Shown here one piece after another: positions 6,778-11,700 of a stretch of DNA of 14,949 bases. Origin of the DNA: Ilumatobacteraceae bacterium (GTDB lineage: Bacteria > Actinomycetota > Acidimicrobiia > Acidimicrobiales > Ilumatobacteraceae); assembly GCA_030727685.1 (NCBI GenBank), contig JANRBC010000088.1, positions 1 through 14,949 on the forward strand, in the 5' to 3' direction. Both the position numbers and the translations under genes were made by a program. The notes beneath the pieces are model-generated. The model was given only the letters and a program-made list of their open reading frames with translations, did no database searches and was not told the origin of the DNA. How positions within the stretch are numbered: the stretch's first letter is position 1; every line of letters starts with the position of its first letter.

Positions 6778-8888
6778 TCGCAGAATTTGGTCGACCTAGC
6801 GATAAAGATTTGAGTCGCTTGGCGGCGTTGCTTGGCGATCGCGTAACGAAAGACGAGCTGATCGGTCCGTACACGACTTATCGAGTTGGCGGTGCTGCGT
6901 CATTGTTTATGCGAGCAATGAGTGTTGATGATTTGCATGCTGCATCACGAGCGCTGGCAAAAGTGAAGATTCCGGTTTTGATGCTCGGTCGCGGAAGCAA
7001 CATGCTGATTAGCAATAGCGGCTTTCGCGGTTTAGCGATTGCTTTGGGGCCGTTTGCAGAGCAGATAGCGATGCCCAATCCAGATCAAGATCCAATCGTC
7101 GTAGTCGGTGCCATGACTTCGCTACCAGTTATTGCCCGACAAAGCGTTGCTGCGGGTCTGCGCGGTTTCGAATGGGCAGTCGGTGTGCCTGGTTCAATTG
7201 GCGGCGCAGTTCGGATGAATGCTGGTGGGCACGGTTCAGACATGATCGCGTCGTTGTTGAGCGTGCGGTTGTTTCACATCGAGCGAGGCATTGAAGCCAA
7301 TGTTTCAGCAGCAAACCTCGGGTTGCGGTTTCGAGGCTCAGATTTAAATGATCAGCACATCGTTCTTTCGGCGACATTGCGGCTAGCGCGCGGCGACAAG
7401 GCCGAAGGCGAGTCACGACTAGCCGAAATTGTCAAGTGGCGCCGCGAGAATCAGCCAGGCGGACAAAACGCAGGTTCTGTTTTCGTCAATCCTGTTTCGG
7501 GTGCTTCCTCGGCGGGGGCATTGATAGATGGTCTCGGGTTGCGCGGTTATCGAATTGGTACGGCCGAGATTTCTGAAAAACATGCCAATTTCATTCAGGC
7601 CGATGAAGACGGCAACGCAGATGATGTGGTCGAACTCATGACCTTCGTTCGTCAGCGCGTCGCTGAAGCGCACGGCATCGAACTACGAAGCGAAATTCGG
7701 TTGGTTGGTTTTTCGGCGGCTATCTCTCAACAAGCAGGTGCGGTTGAACAAGGTGAAGTTTCGCGAAATACGCAGCTTGAGTCGGCGTTTGGCTCGTCGA
7801 ATAATACTGATCTGTCGATTCCGGTGCCATCGTTTTCAGAACAACTTTCTGATGAGGTGTTGGCAGAACTAAAAGATGCATTTGATGGCGATGCAACGCC
7901 AACTGCAAATTTACGAGTCGTGCTGCCAGAAGATCCAGACAAATCTCAGCAAGAATCACGTGACCAAACACGCGACAAATCGTCGACGACGAACACATCG
8001 TTAACGCTGAAAACCAACAACGGTCGAATAGTCATTGTTGATGAAGATCTTCGATTGCCCGTTGACTCTGATCATCCGATCGATGAAATGACCAGCTCGG
8101 TCAATATCGCGCCGACATCTGACCCAAGCAACATCATTCGTGATTCGCGAATTGAAGATCGACACAAAAATGTATTTAATACGCTTGCCTCTAATCGTCG
8201 ACGACTGTTAACCGCTGCTGGCTCAGTTATTGGTGTCGTAGCACTTGTTTTGATTGTGCTCGCTTCGCCAATTATTGGTGTTCGTAAAATCGAGATCGAA
8301 GGCGCTCGGTATGTCAGTGCCGATTTGTTGATCGCGGTTGAAAAGTCGCTGGACGGAAAATCGATCTTGACGGTTGATACCCGCGCTGCCGAGCGACGAC
8401 TTGAGGGTGATCCGTGGGTCGAGTCTGTGAGAATCAGATCGTTTTTTCCGTCAAGGCTGGTAGTCGAGATCGTCGAGCGAAAGCCGGTGGCCTTTTATAT
8501 TGGTGTCGACAATCGTTCGCGAGTTGTCGATTCGCAAGGGCGTGTTTTGGCTGTCGAGACGGGTCAGCCCACGCAGTATCTGCAGATAACAGGCGTGGGT
8601 CCCAACCTTGCACCTGGGGCGAGTGCCGGCACGGTTTACAGGGCGGCTGCACAGCTCGCCGCTGGCATGCCAGATGAGTTGATCGACCGAGTTTTGAATG
8701 TAGGTGTGGGCGGACCGAATCAGTTGATCATGACGCTGCGCACCGGCACCTTGGTAAATTTCGGCCCGCCTGTTGATTTGCAGAATAAGTTGATTTCGTT
8801 GCTCGTCTTATTGCGTAGACAAGATGCAAAACAGATTCTCGCAATCGATCTAACAGACCCGCGAACGCCAACTGTAAAGTCGAAGTAG
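6774..8888 (+). CDS. murB-ftsQ: MurB-FtsQ fusion: UDP-MurNAc dehydrogenase tethered to divisome protein FtsQ
   Basis: A 704-residue frame with two unrelated parts. Residues 1-313 are MurB, the FAD and NADPH enzyme reducing UDP-GlcNAc-enolpyruvate to UDP-MurNAc: YRVGG (36-40), LGRGSNMLIS (71-80), GVPGSIGGAVRMNAGGHG (137-154), NQPGGQNAGSVFVNP (226-240) with catalytic Ser235, SEKHANF (267-273) and Glu307 in LRSEIRL. Residues 314-474 are a low-complexity linker rich in Asp, Glu, Ser and Thr. Arg475-477 precede a transmembrane segment (about 478-500), then a POTRA domain (about 503-571) with VRKIEIEG, DPWVESVRIRSFFPSRLVV and ERKPVAF, and an FtsQ/DivIB C-terminal region to 704. FtsQ is N-in/C-out, so MurB stays cytoplasmic and the POTRA is outside, which makes the fusion topologically consistent. 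The start is TTG overlapping the murC stop (TTGA) with an SD at 6761. The only Met between linker and anchor (ATG 8088) lacks a ribosome binding site, so separate FtsQ synthesis is not evident. Confidence 0.92.
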   Translation: MIAEFGRPSDKDLSRLAALLGDRVTKDELIGPYTTYRVGGAASLFMRAMSVDDLHAASRALAKVKIPVLMLGRGSNMLISNSGFRGLAIALGPFAEQIAMPNPDQDPIVVVGAMTSLPVIARQSVAAGLRGFEWAVGVPGSIGGAVRMNAGGHGSDMIASLLSVRLFHIERGIEANVSAANLGLRFRGSDLNDQHIVLSATLRLARGDKAEGESRLAEIVKWRRENQPGGQNAGSVFVNPVSGASSAGALIDGLGLRGYRIGTAEISEKHANFIQADEDGNADDVVELMTFVRQRVAEAHGIELRSEIRLVGFSAAISQQAGAVEQGEVSRNTQLESAFGSSNNTDLSIPVPSFSEQLSDEVLAELKDAFDGDATPTANLRVVLPEDPDKSQQESRDQTRDKSSTTNTSLTLKTNNGRIVIVDEDLRLPVDSDHPIDEMTSSVNIAPTSDPSNIIRDSRIEDRHKNVFNTLASNRRRLLTAAGSVIGVVALVLIVLASPIIGVRKIEIEGARYVSADLLIAVEKSLDGKSILTVDTRAAERRLEGDPWVESVRIRSFFPSRLVVEIVERKPVAFYIGVDNRSRVVDSQGRVLAVETGQPTQYLQITGVGPNLAPGASAGTVYRAAAQLAAGMPDELIDRVLNVGVGGPNQLIMTLRTGTLVNFGPPVDLQNKLISLLVLLRRQDAKQILAIDLTDPRTPTVKSK

Positions 8889-8900
8889 AGACTTTCTCTA
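8886..8900. repeat. Small inverted repeat at the ftsQ stop codon
   Basis: TAGAGA-CTT-TCTCTA is a perfect 6-bp inverted repeat with a 3-base loop, and its left arm contains the murB-ftsQ TAG stop. It is AT-rich and has no T-run after it, so it is not a convincing terminator; it could be a weak mRNA structure or chance. Confidence 0.3.
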
Positions 8901-8915
8901 AACCTTCCTGAACGT

Positions 8916-8947
8916 TTGGCTGATGTTTGGTGCTCGTTGGCTGATGT
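8916..8947 (+). repeat. 11-base direct repeat, period 21, upstream of ftsZ
   Basis: TTGGCTGATGT occurs exactly at 8916-8926 and again at 8937-8947. The start-to-start distance of 21 bases is two helical turns, putting both copies on the same face of DNA in the only sizeable intergenic region of the window. This fits a tandem binding site for a regulator of ftsZ, but no known operator was recognised. Confidence 0.45.
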
Positions 8948-8955
8948 GGCAGAAT
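8927..8955 (+). promoter_or_regulatory. ftsZ: Possible ftsZ promoter
   Basis: TTGGTG (8927-8932) and CAGAAT (8950-8955) are 17 bases apart. They match TTGACA at three positions and TATAAT at four. The 123-base gap before ftsZ is the natural place for its own promoter. The -35 lies between the two TTGGCTGATGT copies and the second copy fills the spacer, so a bound factor would affect transcription. Weak by sequence alone. Confidence 0.3.
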
Positions 8956-8962
8956 AACTTCA

Positions 8963-8977
8963 CTCACAAACAGTGAG
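8963..8977. repeat. Inverted repeat in the ftsZ leader
   Basis: CTCAC-AAACA-GTGAG is a 5-bp perfect inverted repeat with a 5-base loop. If transcription starts about seven bases after the CAGAAT element, this hairpin would be at the very 5' end of the ftsZ mRNA, where it could affect stability. Short enough to arise by chance. Confidence 0.3.
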
Positions 8978-8996
8978 CACAACAAGCGCAAGCAGC

Positions 8997-9001
8997 GGGG
9001 G
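8997..9001 (+). promoter_or_regulatory. Ribosome binding site of ftsZ
   Basis: A GGGGG run sits 10 bases before ATG 9012 and can pair with the CCUCC core of 16S rRNA, including G-U pairs. It is the only purine-rich candidate in the leader and supports the chosen start. Confidence 0.5.
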
Positions 9002-9011
9002 TTAATCCTAA

Positions 9012-10130
9012 ATGGTCGGTCAACCACAAAATTATTTGGCAGTTATCAAAGTCATCGGTGTTGGCGGTGGCGGCGTAAACGCAATTAATCGCATGATGGA
9101 GTCAGGCATGCGCGGTGTCGAGTTCGTAGCGATTAACACTGACGCGCAGGCACTGTTATTGAGCGACGCGAGCGTAAAAATCGATATTGGCCGTGAGCTA
9201 ACTCGTGGACTTGGCGCAGGCGCTGATCCAGAGGTTGGTCGTGAAGCAGCCGAGCAACATCGCGACGAGATTCAAGAAGTTGTCGCAGGTGCCGACATGG
9301 TTTTCATTACTGCAGGTGAGGGTGGTGGCACCGGCACCGGCGCGGCACCAGTAATCGCCGAAATTGCAAAAGCCGAGGGTGCATTGACAGTTGCAATCGT
9401 TACAAGACCGTTTGCCTTCGAAGGTCGACGTCGTTCTGTTCAGGCCGATGCTGGCATCGCAGCGCTAAAAGAAAAAGTTGACACGCTTGTCGTCATTCCA
9501 AACGAGCGATTGTTGACAATTTCTACCGACAAAACAACGATGCTTGACGCTTTCAAAAAAGCAGACGAGGTTTTGGTTCAGGGTGTTGCTGGTATTACAG
9601 GCTTGATCACAACTCCGGGCTTGATCAACACCGACTTCGCCGATGTCAAGGCTGTGCTTGCGAATGCAGGCACGGCTCTCATGGGCACCGGTGCTGCAAG
9701 CGGCGATAACCGTGCAGTGTTGGCAGCAAATGCCGCAATCAATTCGCCGTTACTTGAAGCTTCGCTTGAAGGTGCGCGGGGCATTGTGGTCAACATCACT
9801 GGTCCGTCAGATGTTGGTCTGTTCGAAGTTACAAACGCCATGGAGATCGTGCGTGGCGTTGCCCATCAAGATGCCAACATCATTCACGGCTTAGTAATCG
9901 ATGACGATGTCAATGACGAAGTGCGGGTCACGGTTGTGGCTGCTGGTTTCGAACGATGGGATAGCGCAGTGCAGCGCACTGCCACTCGCGGCGACGGTCG
10001 CAATACGGCCACATCTGGCACAGTTCGCCCAGATGCCAAAGGCGGACGATTGAAAGATTTGTTCGGCGGTGCGGCTGATCCATTGAGCGGCGCAGATGAC
10101 GACGACGATCTTCCATCGTTTCTAAAATAA
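9012..10130 (+). CDS. ftsZ: FtsZ, tubulin-like division GTPase
   Basis: Cytoplasmic GTPase that polymerises into the Z-ring and organises septum formation. It has 372 residues. The N-terminus QNYLAVIKVIGVGGGG is the actinobacterial form and supports ATG 9012. GTP-binding signatures are GGGGVNAINRM (18-28) and the tubulin loop GGGTGTG (104-110), and the catalytic T7 loop NTDFADVK (206-213) contains Asp208 and Asp211. RPFAFEGRRR is at 132-141. A short, variable linker of about 35 residues leads to the acidic tail DDDDDLPSFLK, whose last residues are the conserved peptide bound by SepF and FtsW in actinobacteria. SepF is encoded two genes downstream, and no ftsA is seen, so SepF is the expected membrane anchor. 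Arginine codon choice differs from neighbours: only 4 of 21 are CGA, against 12 of 24 in the MurG domain, as expected of a more highly expressed gene. Confidence 0.98.
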   Translation: MVGQPQNYLAVIKVIGVGGGGVNAINRMMESGMRGVEFVAINTDAQALLLSDASVKIDIGRELTRGLGAGADPEVGREAAEQHRDEIQEVVAGADMVFITAGEGGGTGTGAAPVIAEIAKAEGALTVAIVTRPFAFEGRRRSVQADAGIAALKEKVDTLVVIPNERLLTISTDKTTMLDAFKKADEVLVQGVAGITGLITTPGLINTDFADVKAVLANAGTALMGTGAASGDNRAVLAANAAINSPLLEASLEGARGIVVNITGPSDVGLFEVTNAMEIVRGVAHQDANIIHGLVIDDDVNDEVRVTVVAAGFERWDSAVQRTATRGDGRNTATSGTVRPDAKGGRLKDLFGGAADPLSGADDDDDLPSFLK

Positions 10131-10136
10131 AAATCG

Positions 10137-10154
10137 CATGTCGGTAACGACATG
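10137..10154 (+). promoter_or_regulatory. Hairpin sequestering the yggS start codon
   Basis: CATGTCG-GTAA-CGACATG is a perfect 7-bp stem with a GUAA loop, a member of the stable GNRA class. The ATG of the yggS-type gene is the 3' end of the right arm. The left arm contains another ATG (10138) opening a five-codon frame (MSVTT) whose TGA at 10153 overlaps the yggS ATG as ATGA. Ribosomes reading the mini-frame would open the hairpin. There is no ribosome binding site for either start and no T-run after the stem, so translation control is a better reading than termination. Function is inferred only. Confidence 0.45.
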
Positions 10155-10823
10155 ACTTCAATTGACGCGTCGCAAGTTTCATTGCGCGCGACAGAAATTC
10201 GCCAGCGCATCAATGCGGCCGGTGGCAAAGATGTCAAACTGATCGCAGTTACAAAGACATTTGATGTTGGGGCGATGGTTGCGGCGTTCGATGCCGGGTG
10301 CGACGGAGTCGGCGAGAATTATGCGCAAGAGTTGATTGCGAAATCAGGCGAACTACCAATCGAAAAACACTTGCCGGTGCATTTCATCGGTCGGTTACAA
10401 AGTAACAAAATTAAGTTGATGGCTGAGTTAGTCGATGTTTGGCAAAGTGTCGATCGGGTAGAACTGATTAATGAGATTGCCAAACGCTGCGCCAAGGCAG
10501 GTTCGAACACCAGACCGCAAATAATGTTGCAGGTCAACGCCACCGACGAACCCGACAAAGGTGGGTGCAAACCCCATGAGGTGACCAATCTGCTCGATGC
10601 TGCAAATGTCAACGGGCTAGAGGTCTTAGGTTTGATGACCGTTGGGCCAACAAGCAACGAAGTTCAATCAACGCAACGTTCATTTCGTTTGGTGCGAAAA
10701 CTCGTTGACGACTTGGGGCTCAAGCAATGCAGCATGGGTATGACAGGTGATCTTGAGATTGCAATCGCCGAAGGCTCGACAATGATCAGAGTCGGCTCGG
10801 CCTTGTTCGGGCCGCGCCGATAG
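10152..10823 (+). CDS. yggS: YggS/PROSC-family PLP-binding protein
   Basis: Cytoplasmic protein of the YggS/YlmE/PLPBP family, which binds pyridoxal phosphate and helps keep PLP and amino acid pools balanced; it is not known to be a catalytic enzyme. The 223-residue single-barrel protein has LIAVTKTF with the PLP lysine at position 35, GENYAQEL, HFIGRLQSNK, LMTVGPTSNE, SMGMTGDLEIAIAEGSTMIRVGSALFG at the phosphate-binding end, with T in place of the usual S of SMGMS. Location just after ftsZ and before sepF is typical of actinobacteria and Firmicutes. ylmD, which often sits between ftsZ and this gene, is absent. ATG 10152 is the first possible start after the ftsZ stop in this frame, and it lies inside a hairpin. 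A TTG at 10182 is a less likely alternative. Confidence 0.93.
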   Translation: MTSIDASQVSLRATEIRQRINAAGGKDVKLIAVTKTFDVGAMVAAFDAGCDGVGENYAQELIAKSGELPIEKHLPVHFIGRLQSNKIKLMAELVDVWQSVDRVELINEIAKRCAKAGSNTRPQIMLQVNATDEPDKGGCKPHEVTNLLDAANVNGLEVLGLMTVGPTSNEVQSTQRSFRLVRKLVDDLGLKQCSMGMTGDLEIAIAEGSTMIRVGSALFGPRR

Positions 10824-10877
10824 ATCGTCAGTAAATCGTTAATAGACATAGTCCGTATTTAACGTCAAAATCTGAAC

Positions 10878-10883
10878 TATCCT
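10878..10883 (+). promoter_or_regulatory. sepF: Possible -10 element for a leaderless sepF mRNA
   Basis: TATCCT fits the actinobacterial TANNNT pattern and ends six bases before the sepF ATG, so transcription would begin at or next to the A of the start codon. No Shine-Dalgarno sequence precedes sepF, which agrees with a leaderless transcript. No convincing -35 is seen. Confidence 0.35.
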
Positions 10884-10889
10884 TGCCGT

Positions 10890-11420
10890 ATGTCAATGTT
10901 TCGCCGAGCAATGGATTACCTAGGTTTAGGGCCAGATGAGGCCTACGACGATTATGACGAATCAGTTGCAGTTGAACGCGATCGACGAATGCCGAGTCGA
11001 GGTCGTCCGCGCGTAGAGCGATTTGATGAACCCGAACCTGGCTACGACGATTACGACGATCGTGCGATGAGCGATCCTCGATCCAGTGGTATGCGTGCAC
11101 AACAGGCTCAGCACGATTCAGGTGTAACTGTTCGACCAGTTGCTGGTCGTCGCACTGAAGCGGTTGCGCGTCCGGTTATGCCGGCGAGTGATCCAGTCAC
11201 GATTCGTCCGACTAGTTATGAAGACGCAAAAGAAATTGCCGATCGTTTCAAAGAGGGCAATCCGGTGATTATTAATGTTCAGTCAACAGACCCAAAGACG
11301 ATGCGCAGAATTGTCGATTTTGCAAGCGGCGTTTGCTACGCCAATAGCGGCACCATGGAGAAAATGAGTAACGGTGTTTTTATGATGAAGCCATTTGGCG
11401 CACGCATCACGCGCGGTTAG
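10890..11420 (+). CDS. sepF: SepF, FtsZ membrane anchor
   Basis: Division protein that binds the FtsZ C-terminal peptide and anchors the Z-ring to the membrane, the main anchor in bacteria without FtsA. It has 176 residues. An N-terminal amphipathic segment (MSMFRRAMDYLGLG, 1-14) is the expected membrane-binding helix. A disordered acidic linker (15-100) contains two YDDYD copies, at 19-23 and 52-56. The globular SepF core starts at DPVTIRP (101-107) and includes SYEDAKEIADRFKEGNPVIIN, DFASGVCYANSGTMEKMSNG and FMMKPF. The start is ATG 10890; an in-frame ATG two codons later cannot be excluded. A 66-base gap separates it from the upstream gene, with a possible leaderless promoter. Confidence 0.95.
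   Translation: MSMFRRAMDYLGLGPDEAYDDYDESVAVERDRRMPSRGRPRVERFDEPEPGYDDYDDRAMSDPRSSGMRAQQAQHDSGVTVRPVAGRRTEAVARPVMPASDPVTIRPTSYEDAKEIADRFKEGNPVIINVQSTDPKTMRRIVDFASGVCYANSGTMEKMSNGVFMMKPFGARITRG
10944..11059 (+). repeat. In-frame repeated acidic motif inside sepF
   Basis: Two 17-base copies at 10944-10960 and 11043-11059 differ at one base (TACGACGATTA then T or C then GACGA). They are 99 bases apart, hence in frame, and both encode YDDYD followed by E or D in the SepF linker. It could be a small internal duplication or constraint on an acidic linker. Confidence 0.5.
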
Positions 11421-11441
11421 CGCAGATTGGGTTTCAGTTCA

Positions 11442-11693
11442 ATGACCGGAATACTTTGCAGTCTCGTACAAATCTTCATCTACATGATCATCGTTCGAGT
11501 GGTCCTGTCTTGGTTTCCGTCAACAAGTGGTGGGGTGGTCTCGCAGATCTCATTCTTCGTTGGTCGCTTTACTGAACCGGTTCTTGACTGGACACGGCGA
11601 GTTATGCCTCGAACAGGCGCACTTGATCTTTCGCCTTTAGTCGTTTTGCTGTTTTTGCAAATCGTTGTGCAGCGCCTGATTCTGAATTGTTAA
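11442..11693 (+). CDS. yggT: YggT-family membrane protein
   Basis: Small integral membrane protein of the YggT (YlmG) family, found next to sepF in many Gram-positive dcw clusters; its exact role is unsettled, with links to division and membrane protein insertion. With the chosen start it has 83 residues and one YggT repeat: a first hydrophobic helix (about 2-25) ending in VLSWFP, a loop with the family pattern FTEPVLDWTRRVMP, then GALDLSPLVVLLFLQIVVQ as the second helix. ATG 11442 is preferred because it starts right before the first helix as in relatives; an in-frame TTG at 11427 would add five residues. The gap from sepF is 21 bases with no clear ribosome binding site. divIVA, usual between this gene and ileS in actinobacteria, is missing. 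Confidence 0.85.
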   Translation: MTGILCSLVQIFIYMIIVRVVLSWFPSTSGGVVSQISFFVGRFTEPVLDWTRRVMPRTGALDLSPLVVLLFLQIVVQRLILNC

Positions 11694-11700
11694 ATAATTT

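Noticed and set aside
4237..8888. Fusions as artefacts of sequencing frameshift
   Set aside because: Both frames run through conserved motifs on each side without a break, the linkers have ordinary codon use, and the flanking starts and stops are coherent. Read-level confirmation would still be useful.
10137..10154. ftsZ-yggS hairpin as an intrinsic terminator
   Set aside because: No T-run follows the stem and the right arm contains the next gene's start codon.
10138..10155. MSVTT five-codon frame as a gene
   Set aside because: Too short and without a ribosome binding site; kept only as part of the start-codon hairpin observation.
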